A stretch of DNA of 64,000 bases from Burkholderiaceae bacterium (GCA_004322135.1 SCSG01000020.1:124001-188000), one strand, 5' to 3'. Shown: positions 28,043 through 39,848, numbered from the stretch's first letter. Numbers and translations are program-made. The notes: generated by a model from the letters alone, not told the origin.

Positions 28043-29584
28043 ATGCAACTTAACCCGTCAGAGATCAGCGAGCTGATTAAAAGCCGCATCGAAGGCTTGG
28101 GCGCGTCGACCGACGTACGTACACAGGGCACGGTAGTTTCCGTGACCGACGGCATTACCCGCATCCATGGCCTGTCCGATGTGATGCAGGGTGAAATGCT
28201 TGAATTTCCCAATAACGTGTTTGGCCTGGCGCTGAACCTCGAGCGCGATTCCGTTGGCGCGGTGGTCCTTGGCGACTACACCAGCCTGTCGGAAGGTGTT
28301 CCGGTCAAGACCACCGGGCGCATTCTTGAAGTGCCCGTCGGCCCCGAGCTGCGTGGCCGTGTTGTCGATGCGCTGGGCAACCCCATCGACGGCAAGGGTC
28401 CGATCAATGCCAAGGCCACCGACATCATCGAAAAAGTGGCGCCCGGCGTCATTGCCCGCCAGTCGGTCGATCAGCCATTGCAAACCGGCATCAAGGCCAT
28501 TGACTCCATGGTGCCTATTGGCCGTGGTCAACGCGAGCTCATCATTGGTGACCGCCAGACGGGTAAAACTGCCGTTGCCGTTGACACGATCATCAGTCAA
28601 AGGGGCAAGAACGTCACCTGCGTTTATGTTGCCATCGGCCAGAAGGCTTCCACCATCAGCAACGTCGTACGCAAGCTTGAAGAGTTCGGCGCGCTGGAAT
28701 ACACCATTGTCGTGGCTGCTGCCGCCTCCGAGTCGGCCGCCATGCAATACCTGTCGGCCTATGCCGGCTGCACCATGGGCGAGTATTTCCGCGATCGTGG
28801 GGAAGACGCTCTCATCGTGTACGACGACCTGACCAAACAGGCCTGGGCCTATCGCCAGGTATCGCTGTTGCTGCGCCGTCCGCCAGGACGCGAAGCCTAT
28901 CCGGGCGACGTTTTCTACCTGCACTCGCGCCTGCTCGAACGTGCCGCGCGCGTCAACGCCCATTATGTCGAAACCTTCACCAAGGGCGAAGTCAAGGGCA
29001 AGACCGGGTCGCTGACCGCACTACCCATCATCGAAACGCAGGCCGGTGACGTATCCGCTTTCGTTCCGACCAACGTCATTTCCATTACCGACGGCCAGAT
29101 CTTCCTTGAAACGGACCTGTTCAACGCCGGTGTGCGCCCCGCCATCAACGCCGGTATTTCGGTGTCTCGTGTGGGCGGAGCGGCCCAGACCAAAGTCATC
29201 AAGAAACTGGCGGGCGGCATTCGTACCGACCTGGCCCAGTACCGCGAACTGGCGGCATTTGCGCAGTTTGCCTCCGACCTGGACGACGCAACCCGCCGTC
29301 AGCTGGAACGTGGCAAGCGTGTGGTCGAGCTGCTCAAGCAGCCCCAATACCAGCCTTTGCAGGTCTGGGAGCTTGCGGTCACCTTGTTCACCGTTACCAA
29401 GGGTTATTTCGACGACATCGAAGTGGCTCAGATATTGCCTTTCGAAAAGGCGTTCAAAGAAACGCTGAAGTCCAAGCACGAGGCCCTGATTCAGCGCATT
29501 GAAGAAAAGAAGGTGCTGTCCAAGGAAGACGAGGACGAGCTGGCCGCGGCAGTTGAAGAGTTCAAAAAGCACGGTGCTTTTTAA
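28043..29584 (+). CDS. atpA: ATP synthase F1 subunit alpha
   Basis: 513 residues, non-catalytic nucleotide-binding subunit. The P-loop [13 protein letters not shown] lies near residue 170 and the alpha-signature [17 protein letters not shown] near residue 365. A ribosome site CAGGAG lies upstream. A long minus-strand frame opposite is a shadow. Confidence 0.99.
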   Translation: MQLNPSEISELIKSRIEGLGASTDVRTQGTVVSVTDGITRIHGLSDVMQGEMLEFPNNVFGLALNLERDSVGAVVLGDYTSLSEGVPVKTTGRILEVPVGPELRGRVVDALGNPIDGKGPINAKATDIIEKVAPGVIARQSVDQPLQTGIKAIDSMVPIGRGQRELIIGDRQTGKTAVAVDTIISQRGKNVTCVYVAIGQKASTISNVVRKLEEFGALEYTIVVAAAASESAAMQYLSAYAGCTMGEYFRDRGEDALIVYDDLTKQAWAYRQVSLLLRRPPGREAYPGDVFYLHSRLLERAARVNAHYVETFTKGEVKGKTGSLTALPIIETQAGDVSAFVPTNVISITDGQIFLETDLFNAGVRPAINAGISVSRVGGAAQTKVIKKLAGGIRTDLAQYRELAAFAQFASDLDDATRRQLERGKRVVELLKQPQYQPLQVWELAVTLFTVTKGYFDDIEVAQILPFEKAFKETLKSKHEALIQRIEEKKVLSKEDEDELAAAVEEFKKHGAF

Positions 29585-29686
29585 GCTTGATTGGCGAAGG
29601 CGGCAAGGCGTACAGCCGACGCCGCCCGAACATAAAGCGAGGCGGGTCTGTGCCGCCTCCGCGACAATGCCCTGACAGGAAGTGCG

Positions 29687-30598
29687 ATGGCCGGAATTAA
29701 GGAAATTCGAAACAAGATCAAAAGCGTGCACAACACGCGCAAGATCACGAAAGCCATGGAGATGGTGGCTGCATCCAAAATGCGCAAGGCGCAGGAGAGG
29801 ATGCGGGCTGGCCGTCCCTACGCGACCAAGGTGCGCGAGATTGCCACCAACCTGATGGAGGCTCACCCAGACTATCGCCACCCCTATATGGAAGAGCGTG
29901 GCACGATAAAGGCGGTGGGCATCGTGCTGATTACCACCGACAAAGGTTTGTGCGGCGGGCTCAATACCAACATCATGCGGCTCGTGCTGCAGCGTATTAA
30001 AGAGTTCCACGAACAGGGCATCAAGGTTCAGGCCACGGCGCTGGGCAATCGCGGCGTGGGTTTTCTTACCCGCATCGACGTCGACCTTGTTTCGCAGGAA
30101 GTGCAGCTTGGTGACAAGCCCAACCTCGAGCGTCTCATTGGCGCGATCAAGGTGCAGCTGGACGCCTTCTCCAGCGGCAAGATCGATGCGGTGTACATCG
30201 CGACCAATCGCTTCATCAACACCATGAAGCAGGACCCCAGCTTTATCCGTTTGCTGCCGCTGCCTAGCGAGCTTGGCGACCCTTTTCAAGCGGGCGAGCT
30301 GGGTCAGGATGACGACGCCGTCGACACCAAGTCCAGTTACGGCTGGGACTACATCTACGAGCCGAATTCGCAGACGGTCATCGATGACCTGCTGTTGCGG
30401 TACGTGGAAGGCCTGGTGTACCAGGCGGTTGCGGAGAACATGGCGTCCGAGCAATCGGCACGTATGGTTGCCATGAAAGCGGCATCCGACAACGCCAAGA
30501 AAATCATCGGTGATCTGGAGTTGGTCTACAACAAGACCCGCCAGGCTGCCATCACGAAAGAAATTTCAGAAATAGTCGGGGGCGCTGCCGCTGTTTAA
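29687..30598 (+). CDS. atpG: ATP synthase F1 subunit gamma
   Basis: 303 residues; central rotor shaft. It begins [36 protein letters not shown] and ends [22 protein letters not shown], the two conserved helices forming the coiled-coil shaft. The middle Rossmann-like domain is intact. Slightly longer than E. coli, as common in beta-proteobacteria. Confidence 0.99.
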   Translation: MAGIKEIRNKIKSVHNTRKITKAMEMVAASKMRKAQERMRAGRPYATKVREIATNLMEAHPDYRHPYMEERGTIKAVGIVLITTDKGLCGGLNTNIMRLVLQRIKEFHEQGIKVQATALGNRGVGFLTRIDVDLVSQEVQLGDKPNLERLIGAIKVQLDAFSSGKIDAVYIATNRFINTMKQDPSFIRLLPLPSELGDPFQAGELGQDDDAVDTKSSYGWDYIYEPNSQTVIDDLLLRYVEGLVYQAVAENMASEQSARMVAMKAASDNAKKIIGDLELVYNKTRQAAITKEISEIVGGAAAV

Positions 30599-30634
30599 AG
30601 GTAAACAGAAAGGCATCCCGTCAAAGATATTTAG

Positions 30635-32065
<1,431 letters not shown>

Positions 32066-32080
32066 TTCAAGGGGTTCCAC

Positions 32081-32518
32081 ATGGCTAGCCTGCATATAAG
32101 TGTTGTCAGTGCGGAAGAATCGATCTTCTCGGGCGAAGCGAAGTTTGTCGTGCTGCCCGGCGAGTCGGGCGAGTTGGGTATTTTGCCTGGCCACACGCCT
32201 CTTATTTCACGCATTCGTCCGGGCCTTCTCAAGATTGTGCACGCCGACGGCAGCGGGGAAGAAAGCATTTTCGTGGCTGGCGGTATTCTGGAAGTGCAGC
32301 CGGGCGGCGTAACGGTGCTTTCCGATACGGCGATTCGCGCTGCTGATCTGGACGAAGCGAAGGCGGAAGAGGCGCGCCAGCGGGCCGAAGACGCATTGCG
32401 CAATACCAGGGACAAGGCGGATATCGCCGTGGTCGAAGCCGAGTTGGCCATGCTGGCCGCGCAGGCCGCCGCTGCGCGCAAGCTCAGTCAACTTGCCAAG
32501 TCGTCGTCGCGCCACTAG
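32081..32518 (+). CDS. atpC: ATP synthase F1 subunit epsilon
   Basis: 145 residues: N-terminal beta-sandwich ([21 protein letters not shown]) and C-terminal two-helix regulatory arm. It couples c-ring to gamma and inhibits ATP hydrolysis. Last gene of the operon, followed by a terminator. Confidence 0.98.
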   Translation: MASLHISVVSAEESIFSGEAKFVVLPGESGELGILPGHTPLISRIRPGLLKIVHADGSGEESIFVAGGILEVQPGGVTVLSDTAIRAADLDEAKAEEARQRAEDALRNTRDKADIAVVEAELAMLAAQAAAARKLSQLAKSSSRH

Positions 32519-32564
32519 GGTCCAGACCGGCCACTTCCACACGATGTGTCCGGATGCGTCATCG

Positions 32565-32591
32565 AAAAATCGGCCTTCGGGCCTTTTTTTT
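32565..32591 (+). terminator. Terminator of the atp operon
   Basis: AAAAA-TC-GGCC-TTCG-GGCC followed by an eight-T run, 47 bases after the atpC stop. Short GC stem extended by A-T pairs. Confidence 0.75.
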
Positions 32592-32780
32592 GCTGCGGCC
32601 TGGCTCATATTTCGCCTTTTCTCAGTTGCTACGTAGTTTCCGATTTAAGAGTTTTCCGTATTGTCATACCCCGGTTCGCTGTCTATTCTGACCCTGGGTT
32701 GTCAGGTGTCCTGACTGACCATTGAATGAGTCAGCCAGACGCAACAGGCATTGATAATTTCAAAAGAACGGGGAAAACCA

Positions 32781-33596
32781 ATGAGAGAACGTCTAGACTG
32801 TGCCATGTTCAGCACGGTGTGCAACGACGCGTGGGCACGAAGCTGGCTTGGGGTACATGCGGGGGGCCACCTGCACGTGAGGCGGCCCGTGGCCGACATT
32901 GATGCGACACGGCCCGAGTCCAGTGCCGTCCTGGGCCAATCCGCGTTGCTGCTGCGGCGCTTTGACGTCTGCCTTATTCCTGTTGCCGAACAAAACCTCG
33001 CCTGGCTGCGAACCAGCCTGCAGGCCGCACAGTCCCTTCTACAGACGCCTGTGCTTGCGCTGGTACGCAATCTGAAGGCGGCGGCCCTGGAAGATCTCTA
33101 CAGCCTGGGGCTGGCCGATTTCGTGCGCGACCCGCTGTGTGCCGAAGAACTGCGCATTCGTGTCGAGCGTCTGCTCGACGTCCGCCGGTATTTGTCCGTG
33201 GGTCCTGAAGGCAGGGCATCGGCCGCCCATAATTTGCGCGAAACGCCTCCCTTTGGCAGCACTGCCGACGCACGGCCCGCCAGTCGGGGCGAAGAAGAGT
33301 TGTGTTCGACTATACTTGAGCGCACCGGCCTCGAACTGGATGCCTTTGCGGTGGCGACAGCGTCTCGCAGTGCCACTTCCCGCGAGTCCTTTCGCTCGGC
33401 AAAATGCAAGCTCATCGAGCGCTTCGAACGTGCCTATATTCACGCGGCGCTGGGTCGGCATTCGGGTAACATCGCCATGGCGGCCCGTGCTGCCCAAAAG
33501 CATCGCCGCGCGTTCTGGGCACTCATGCGCAAGTACGAAATCGACGCGGGGCCATACCGCGGCGAAGAGCCTCCCGCGGGGTTTCCGGGCGGTTAA
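32781..33596 (+). CDS. Fis-type DNA-binding regulator with degenerate receiver-like domain
   Basis: 271 residues from the ATG at 32781 (GGGGAAAA upstream); a TTG-started longer frame reaches 32751. The last ~60 residues carry a Fis/NtrC-type HTH (FERAYIHAALGRHSGNIAMAARAAQKHRRAFWALMRKYEI). The N-terminal part (about 55-140) looks like a worn response-regulator receiver but lacks a clear phospho-acceptor aspartate and acidic pocket. There is no AAA+ domain between them, so it is not a sigma-54 activator. It lies between the ATP synthase operon and hemE. Target genes unknown. Confidence 0.75.
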   Translation: MRERLDCAMFSTVCNDAWARSWLGVHAGGHLHVRRPVADIDATRPESSAVLGQSALLLRRFDVCLIPVAEQNLAWLRTSLQAAQSLLQTPVLALVRNLKAAALEDLYSLGLADFVRDPLCAEELRIRVERLLDVRRYLSVGPEGRASAAHNLRETPPFGSTADARPASRGEEELCSTILERTGLELDAFAVATASRSATSRESFRSAKCKLIERFERAYIHAALGRHSGNIAMAARAAQKHRRAFWALMRKYEIDAGPYRGEEPPAGFPGG

Positions 33597-33626
33597 AATG
33601 CCTTCAGCCAACTTACAAGGATTGTT

Positions 33627-34721
33627 GTGCCACTTCCATCTTTACAGAACGACGTGTTCCTGCGCGCACTCATGCGCGAGCCGGTCCCCTATACCCCACT
33701 GTGGCTCATGCGCCAGGCGGGGCGGTACCTCCCCGAGTACAACGAGACGCGGGCAAAGGCGGGGTCGTTTCTGGGGTTGGCGCAACACCCCGAATACGCC
33801 TGTGAAGTCACGCTGCAGCCATTGCGGCGCTTCAAGTTCGATGCGGCGATTCTGTTCTCCGACATCCTGACCATTCCCCATGCCATGGGGCTGGGTGTGG
33901 ACTTCCATGCGGGTGAAGGCCCCAGGTTCAGTCGCCCCGTTCGCACCGAAGCCGACGTTGCGGGGCTCGTGGTACCCGATATGGCAGACTTGCAGTATGT
34001 GTTCGATACGGTCTCTCTGGTTCGCAAAGAGCTTGGCGGCAAGGTGCCGCTTATCGGGTTTGCGGGCAGCCCCTGGACCGTGGGGTGTTATATGGTCGAA
34101 GGGCAGGGTACCGACGATTACCGCCTCATCAAGACCATGCTTTATCAGCGTCCCGACCTTCTGCACCGTATTCTGGACATCAACGCGCAGGCCATAGGCC
34201 AGTATCTGAATGCGCAAATCCGGGCGGGTGCCCAGGCGGTCATGGTTTTCGACAGTTGGGGCGGCGTGCTGGCCGACGGCCTGTTCCAGGAATTCTCGCT
34301 GGCTTATACGCGCAAGGTCGTGCAGTCTCTGGTCCGCAACAATGAAGGGCGTGTGGTACCCGTCATCGTGTTCACCAAAGGCGGCGGGCCGTGGCTGGAA
34401 GATATTGCCGGTATTGGCTGCGACGCGGTGGGCGTGGACTGGACCGTCAATCTGGCTCGGGCGCGTAAGCGCGTTGCCGATTCCGTGGCGCTGCAGGGTA
34501 ATCTGGATCCCATGGCGCTGTTTGGGGGCGAGACAGCGATCCGCGAACAGACCCGACGCGTCCTGGACGATTTCGGGCTAGTGGGCGAGGGTGGTCATAT
34601 ATTCAATCTTGGTCACGGAATTTCGCGTTTTACAGCGCCCGAAGCGGTTGAGATTCTGGTCGACGAAGTTCATGCCTACAGCTGCGGGAAACATGCCATA
34701 TTGCATCAGCAAAGCGGCTAA
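33627..34721 (+). CDS. hemE: Uroporphyrinogen decarboxylase
   Basis: 364 residues from a GTG start 30 bases after the regulator gene. It decarboxylates uroporphyrinogen III to coproporphyrinogen III in haem synthesis. Signature segments are [15 protein letters not shown] (substrate-binding arginines), [17 protein letters not shown], and [16 protein letters not shown]; the C-terminal HIFNLGHGI is also present. Full length. Minus-strand frames opposite are shadows. Confidence 0.98.
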   Translation: MPLPSLQNDVFLRALMREPVPYTPLWLMRQAGRYLPEYNETRAKAGSFLGLAQHPEYACEVTLQPLRRFKFDAAILFSDILTIPHAMGLGVDFHAGEGPRFSRPVRTEADVAGLVVPDMADLQYVFDTVSLVRKELGGKVPLIGFAGSPWTVGCYMVEGQGTDDYRLIKTMLYQRPDLLHRILDINAQAIGQYLNAQIRAGAQAVMVFDSWGGVLADGLFQEFSLAYTRKVVQSLVRNNEGRVVPVIVFTKGGGPWLEDIAGIGCDAVGVDWTVNLARARKRVADSVALQGNLDPMALFGGETAIREQTRRVLDDFGLVGEGGHIFNLGHGISRFTAPEAVEILVDEVHAYSCGKHAILHQQSG

Positions 34722-34729
34722 GCGCTTGT

Positions 34730-35013
34730 TTTCATGGCGTGTAACCCCAAGTTGTGCACAATTTGTATCGCTATGCACAAAGTGTTGCGGTACCTTAGAT
34801 ACAATCTTATTAATGAATATAATATATTGATTTATAAGAGTAAATCTAATATTTCCAGGATATTCCACAAAAATTCGGTAGTATTGATAATTGACACTTG
34901 CGAAGTTATGAATTTGCTTTTCCCCAAAGTTATCCACAGGGCTGACCGCAGGTGCCGCGCGTGGTGTGAGCGCCGAATCTGGCTTCATTGTCAAGAATCT
35001 ACCTCAGGTGGTG
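34730..35013. other. AT-rich spacer with DnaA-box-like sites upstream of priA
   Basis: No gene. The stretch 34795-34915 is strikingly AT-rich for this genome. Around it lie TTATCCACA (34930-34938, a perfect DnaA box), palindromic TTGTGCACAA (34752-34761, one mismatch on each strand), CTATGCACA (34771-34779, one mismatch) and TATTCCACA (34861-34869, two mismatches). A TTGACA hexamer is at 34891-34896. It may be the priA promoter under DnaA control, or an unwinding or replication-linked site. Confidence 0.5.
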
Positions 35014-37125
35014 ATGGCCGAGTTTCCTAACCCAGAGCAGTCAGCGTGCCCTCCCGCAGAGCCAACCGTGGCGTGCTTCTGGTTAAGGGTGGCTCTGGAT
35101 GTGCCGCTGGCCGGGTTGTTCGATTACCGCGCCAGTCAGCCTGTGGCGCCGGGGACCCGTGTCATCGTGCCTTTTGGCCGACGCAGGCTGGTGGGGGTGG
35201 TGGTCGAAACCCCGGACGTACCGGAATTCGATGCTGAACAAGTCCGTGAAATCGATCAGGTGCTGGACGACACACCACCGTTTCAGGCGGGGTGGATACG
35301 CATGGCGCGGTTTGCCGCGCAGTATTACCAGCGGCCACTGGGCGAGGTCATGCTGCCCGCGTTGCCCGCGGGGCTGCGCAAGGTCACGTCATACCAGGGT
35401 AAGCGTTCCGCTGGCGGCCCGGTGCAGCGCATCGACAAGCGCGCGGCACCTCGGGCCGAGCCCGTGCAGGCAGGTGAAGTTCCCGAACTCAACGACGAGC
35501 AGCAGGCCGCCGTGCAGGTCATCGAAGCGCTGCAGGGCTACCAGGCTGTACTCCTGCATGGGGTAACGGGCAGCGGCAAAACTGAGGTGTATTTGCGCGT
35601 CGCCCAGGCAGCGCTCGATAAAGGTGGTCAGGTGCTGTTCATGGTGCCCGAAATCAATCTGACCCCGCAACTGGAACAGTCGCTGCGCACACGGCTGGTC
35701 GTGCCCGGAGTGGCGGACAGTCTGGCGGTATTGCATAGTGGCCTGGCCGATGGCGAGCGGCTGCGTGCCTGGCTGCGCGCGCAGCGGGGGCAGGCCCGTA
35801 TTTTGCTGGGTACCAGGCTGTCCATCTTCGCCCCGATGCCCGATCTGGGGCTGATTATTGTCGATGAAGAGCATGACGCCTCATACAAGCAGCAAGAGGG
35901 CCTGCGTTACTCGGCGCGCGATCTGGCCGTGTGGTGTGCGCACGACCGCGACATCCCCATTGTGCTGGGGTCGGCGACGCCCTCACTGGAGTCGTGGGCA
36001 CACGCCGAGCGGGGGAATTACCTCAAGCTTTCCCTCATGCGCCGGGCACGCCATGTGGAACTGCCGCAGGTGCGGCTGGTAGACACCCGCCGCCTTGCGA
36101 TGCAGCACGGCTTCTCTCCTCAGTTGGTCGAGGCTATCGGGCAGCGCCTCGCACAGGGAGAACAGTCGCTGGTGTTTCTGAACCGGCGTGGCTATGCCCC
36201 GGTACTTAACTGCGCTTCGTGTGGCTGGGTCAGCCAATGCCCACGATGCACGGCCTACACGGTGCTGCACCGCGCCACGGGCGCACGGCGCAATTATTTG
36301 CAGTGTCACCACTGTGGCTACCAGACGCGTGTGCCGACTTCGTGTCCCGACTGTGGCGACCAGGATCTGCGCCCCATGGGGCGCGGAACGCAGCGTGTCG
36401 AAGAGTATCTGGCGCAGCTCTTCCCACAGGCCCGCATTACCCGCATCGATGCCGACAGCACGCGCCTGAAGGGTAGCGCCCAGGCATTGTTCGATCAGGT
36501 CCATGCGGGCAAGGTTGATATTCTGGTCGGCACGCAGATGGTGGCCAAGGGGCACGATTTTGCCAACTTGGGGCTCGTGGGCGTGCTTAACGCCGATGCC
36601 ATGCTGTTTGCCCAGGACTTTCGCGCGCCCGAGCGGTTGTTCGCTCAGCTCATGCAGGTAGCTGGCCGAGCCGGCCGCCACGCGCGCGGAGGCGAGGTCA
36701 TCATCCAGACCGACTATCCCGAGCAGCCGGTGTACCAGGCGGTGGTTCGGCACGATTACGCAGGTTTTGCCACTTACGGCCTGGCGGAGCGCAAGGCGGT
36801 GGGCCTGCCGCCTTATGCCTTTCAGGCGTTGTTGACGGCCGAAGCGCGCGAGTTGGCGATTGCGCTTGAATTCCTTGCCCGGGCCCGCGCGCTGCCGGGC
36901 GACTCTCCTTCCAGCTATCCCATGGTCTCGACCATTACTCTGTATGATCCTGTGCCGCTGCGTGTGGTGCGCGTGGCCAACATCGAGCGTGCGCAATTGC
37001 TTGTGGAAAGCATCCATCGACCCCTGCTGCAGGCGTTTCTGACGCAGTGGGCTGCCATGCTGCCGGGGCTGGCTAGCCAACATCGGGTGCGCTGGCAACT
37101 GGAAGTGGATCCGCTGGAAATCTGA
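35014..37125 (+). CDS. priA: Primosomal protein N' (replication restart helicase)
   Basis: About 703 residues from the ATG at 35014 (AGGTGG upstream); a GTG at 34966 would add 16 residues. PriA recognises stalled forks and reloads the replisome. An N-terminal fork-binding domain precedes P-loop GVTGSGKTEVYLR (about 183-195) and DEEHD (about 285). Two zinc clusters follow (CASCGWVSQCPRC and CHHCGYQTRVPTSCPDC), and the second helicase lobe holds VGTQMVAKGHDF. The stop is two bases before rep, so the restart factor and its partner helicase form a unit. Confidence 0.97.
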   Translation: MAEFPNPEQSACPPAEPTVACFWLRVALDVPLAGLFDYRASQPVAPGTRVIVPFGRRRLVGVVVETPDVPEFDAEQVREIDQVLDDTPPFQAGWIRMARFAAQYYQRPLGEVMLPALPAGLRKVTSYQGKRSAGGPVQRIDKRAAPRAEPVQAGEVPELNDEQQAAVQVIEALQGYQAVLLHGVTGSGKTEVYLRVAQAALDKGGQVLFMVPEINLTPQLEQSLRTRLVVPGVADSLAVLHSGLADGERLRAWLRAQRGQARILLGTRLSIFAPMPDLGLIIVDEEHDASYKQQEGLRYSARDLAVWCAHDRDIPIVLGSATPSLESWAHAERGNYLKLSLMRRARHVELPQVRLVDTRRLAMQHGFSPQLVEAIGQRLAQGEQSLVFLNRRGYAPVLNCASCGWVSQCPRCTAYTVLHRATGARRNYLQCHHCGYQTRVPTSCPDCGDQDLRPMGRGTQRVEEYLAQLFPQARITRIDADSTRLKGSAQALFDQVHAGKVDILVGTQMVAKGHDFANLGLVGVLNADAMLFAQDFRAPERLFAQLMQVAGRAGRHARGGEVIIQTDYPEQPVYQAVVRHDYAGFATYGLAERKAVGLPPYAFQALLTAEARELAIALEFLARARALPGDSPSSYPMVSTITLYDPVPLRVVRVANIERAQLLVESIHRPLLQAFLTQWAAMLPGLASQHRVRWQLEVDPLEI

Positions 37126-37127
37126 CC

Positions 37128-39221
37128 GTGGACACGACATCTGTTGGGTATACATTGCCGTCCGACCTGAACGCCAGGCAACGCGAGGCGATTCTTTATC
37201 TTAACGGGCCTTGCCTGGTGCTGGCTGGTGCGGGCAGCGGAAAGACCCGCGTCATCACGCAGAAAATGGCGTACCTGTTGCGCGAGTGCAGTTACCAGGG
37301 ACGTCAGATCGCGGCGCTGACATTTACCAATAAGGCCGCCCGTGAAATGGACGAGCGTGTCAAGGCCCTGGTCGATTCCAGGTTGGCCAAGGGCCTGACC
37401 ATCAGTACGTTCCATTCCCTGGGGGTGCGCTTTCTGCGCGAAGAGGCCAAGTACGTCGGGCTCAAGCCGCAGTTTTCCATCCTCGACGCTGCCGACGCCC
37501 TGGGGATCATCCAGGAAATGCTGGCAACGACCGACAAGGCACGCTTGCGCGCGGTGCAACAGACCATTTCGCTATGGAAAAATGCGTTGATGGATCCCGA
37601 TGCTGCCGATCAGGCCGCCGTTACGCCCAGCGAGGCCGAGGCAGCCCGAATCTATCGCAGCTACAACGCCACGCTTGAGGCTTATCAGTCGGTGGATTTC
37701 GACGACCTGATACGTTTGCCCGCGTTGCTGCTGCAGGACAATCAGACTGTGCGCGAGCGCTGGCAGGCGCGGGTGAAGTATTTGCTGGTGGACGAATATC
37801 AGGACACCAACGAATGTCAGTATCGGCTGGTGCAGTTGCTGACAGGCAGCCGGGCAATGTTCACGGTCGTGGGTGATGACGATCAGGCCATCTATGCCTG
37901 GCGCGGTGCAACGGCTGAAAACCTGGCCAAGCTCACCACCGACTACGCAAGTCTGAAGCTCGTCAAGCTCGAGCAGAATTACCGCTCGGTGCAGCGCATT
38001 CTGTCAGCCGCCAATGCGGTCATCAGCAAAAATCCCAATCTTTTCGGTAAAAAGCTTTGGTCGGATCTGGGGGTGGGTGAACCCATACAGGTCAGCGCCA
38101 TGGATACGGACGAAGTCGAAGCCGAAGCGGTTGCCGTGCGGATTTCGGCCGAGCGTTTTGAACGCCATGCGCATTGGAAGGATTTTGCCGTCCTGTATCG
38201 AAGCAACCAGCAGGCTCGTGTCATGGAAAAGGCGCTGCGCAATCTGCGCATCCCATACACGGTGTCCGGCGGTCAAAGTTTCTTTGACAAGGCTGAAGTG
38301 CGTGATGTGCTGGCGTATTTGAGGCTGTTGGCCAACGATGATGACGACCCCGCCTTCATTCGCGCCGCCACGACGCCTCGGCGAGGCATAGGCCAGGCAA
38401 CCCTGCACGCGCTGGGCCAGTTCGCCGCGCAGCGGCAACTGTCGCTGTTTGCCGCGTCGTTCGAAGTCGGGCAGGCAGGGCTGCTGGCGGACAAGCAGCT
38501 TGGGCCACTGACTACGTTCGGCGCATTCATTCAACGTTTTCAGGAGCGTGCGGGTCGCCGTTATTCAGACCGTGTTGCAGTGTCTGCCGAGCCCGCGGGC
38601 ATTCTGCTCGACAGCCTGCTTGAAGCCATTCAGTACGAGCGGTATCTGTATGACGCGCTTGACGAGCGTCAGGCCGAGGGCCGTTGGCAGAATGTCCTGG
38701 AACTGGTCGGCTGGCTCAAGCGCAAGGCCGAGGAGGATGATCTGGATCTGTTCGAACTGACGCAGCACGTGGCGCTGGTCACCATGCTCGAACGCGCGCA
38801 GGATGAAGACCCCGACGCGGTAAAACTGTCGACGCTGCATGCTTCCAAGGGTCTTGAGTACCCCCACGTGTTTCTCGTGGGTGTCGAAGAAGGGCTGTTG
38901 CCCCATATGGGGCGCGACGAAGAGGACGCCGATCCCGATCAGGCGGCCGCTTCATTGGCGTCGCGGATTCAGGAAGAAAGACGGCTGATGTATGTCGGCA
39001 TCACGCGCGCCCAGCGCAGCCTGCATCTGACGTGGTGCAAGAAACGTCGGCGTGCCCGTGAGGACGTCGTGCGCGAGCCCTCGCGTTTTATCGACGAAAT
39101 GGGTCTGTCAAAGGTTGCGTTGCAGGAAGATCCCGAGTCGTCGCCACTGACGCCCAAACAGCGGCTTGGCATGCTGAAAGCCTTGCTGAGCAAAGGCGGG
39201 GATCATGAAGGAAAAGGATAG
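37128..39221 (+). CDS. rep: ATP-dependent DNA helicase Rep
   Basis: 697 residues from a GTG start. Superfamily 1A 3'-5' helicase with P-loop AGAGSGKT (33-40), ALTFTNKAAREM (motif Ia), LLVDEYQDTNECQ (motif II), GDDDQAIYAWRGA (motif III), LSTLHASKGLEYPHVFLVG (motif V) and MYVGITRAQ (motif VI). Details such as GPCLVLAGAGSGKTRVIT and KGLTISTFHSLG favour Rep over UvrD. Rep clears proteins ahead of forks. Directly coupled to priA. Confidence 0.94.
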   Translation: MDTTSVGYTLPSDLNARQREAILYLNGPCLVLAGAGSGKTRVITQKMAYLLRECSYQGRQIAALTFTNKAAREMDERVKALVDSRLAKGLTISTFHSLGVRFLREEAKYVGLKPQFSILDAADALGIIQEMLATTDKARLRAVQQTISLWKNALMDPDAADQAAVTPSEAEAARIYRSYNATLEAYQSVDFDDLIRLPALLLQDNQTVRERWQARVKYLLVDEYQDTNECQYRLVQLLTGSRAMFTVVGDDDQAIYAWRGATAENLAKLTTDYASLKLVKLEQNYRSVQRILSAANAVISKNPNLFGKKLWSDLGVGEPIQVSAMDTDEVEAEAVAVRISAERFERHAHWKDFAVLYRSNQQARVMEKALRNLRIPYTVSGGQSFFDKAEVRDVLAYLRLLANDDDDPAFIRAATTPRRGIGQATLHALGQFAAQRQLSLFAASFEVGQAGLLADKQLGPLTTFGAFIQRFQERAGRRYSDRVAVSAEPAGILLDSLLEAIQYERYLYDALDERQAEGRWQNVLELVGWLKRKAEEDDLDLFELTQHVALVTMLERAQDEDPDAVKLSTLHASKGLEYPHVFLVGVEEGLLPHMGRDEEDADPDQAAASLASRIQEERRLMYVGITRAQRSLHLTWCKKRRRAREDVVREPSRFIDEMGLSKVALQEDPESSPLTPKQRLGMLKALLSKGGDHEGKG

Positions 39222-39364
39222 CGGGAACGGGTGATGGTGCTGTGCCACGCCGGCCTGGACGAAACTTGGGCCGTTCGCCGCGTGGTGTGAACAGCGCGCC
39301 GCGAACGGGGTGGAGCCGGACGGAATAGGTAAATCAGCTGCCGCCTCGGGAGGGCTTGTGCCGG

Positions 39365-39604
39365 TCAGGCGTGTGTGGCGTGGGCCAGAGCCTTGTGTGC
39401 CGGTTTGCTTGTCCGGAGCAAGTGTCCGGTCAGCTTTGTGACGGCATGTTTGAGGCCTGACGCAAGGCGGCGCACGGAGGCATGCAGCGCTTCGGATTGA
39501 CGACGTTCAATGGCTTCGCGAATAAGCTCACGTTCCTGAGAGTCGCTCATGTAGGTGTAAGTCGTATACGTGGTGTAATTTAACCAGCTCATGATGGTTT
39601 CCAT
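39365..39604 (-). CDS. Small hypothetical protein, Tyr/Thr-rich N-terminus
   Basis: 79 residues, or 75 from the ATG at 39592. The start is WLNYTTYTTYTYMSD, followed by an amphipathic charged helix (QERELIREAIERRQSEALHASVRRLASGLKHAVTKLTGHLL) and a basic His/Ala tail. No signal peptide or known domain. The size, basic helix and flanking operator-like repeats recall small DUF1127-type regulators of beta-proteobacteria, but the Arg-rich signature is absent. Function unknown. Confidence 0.55.
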   Translation of the reverse strand: METIMSWLNYTTYTTYTYMSDSQERELIREAIERRQSEALHASVRRLASGLKHAVTKLTGHLLRTSKPAHKALAHATHA

Positions 39605-39633
39605 CCGATGGGTTTTATTAATCAGGCTTCATA

Positions 39634-39683
39634 TTAGGGTAAACCCTTAAACTAATCAAGGATTATTTTGGGGTTTACCCTAA
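39634..39683. repeat. Pair of GGGTAAACCC/GGGTTTACCC dyads (candidate operator)
   Basis: TTAGGGTAAACCCTTAA (39634-39650) and GGGTTTACCCTAA (39671-39683) are near-palindromic and mutually inverted, with centres 34 bases apart. They lie just upstream of the small minus-strand gene and about 165 bases upstream of the PaaH-type gene. Probably a regulator binding site. Confidence 0.6.
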
Positions 39684-39848
39684 TGTAGCCAGTCAACAAC
39701 AGGCAATCACCAGGTGGAATCCGATTATCATTAAAGGCTGCTCACAAATGCACGGCGGGGGTCGTCCGCCGTCATCTGTCATGCAGCGGTTCTGGAACTC
39801 AGGTTCATACTAAGCAATGCCCTCCAAGGGACGTCTGGAGTAGAAGGG

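Noticed and set aside
29021-30454. 477-codon minus-strand frame opposite atpA and atpG
   Set aside because: A GC-driven shadow of two highly conserved genes; no ribosome site or family.
34735-34965. Calling this the chromosomal origin oriC
   Set aside because: DnaA-like boxes and AT-richness are suggestive, but dnaA, gidA, rpmH and parAB are absent and only one box is perfect.
35983-37155. 390-codon minus-strand frame opposite priA
   Set aside because: Shadow frame; priA carries all helicase and zinc motifs.
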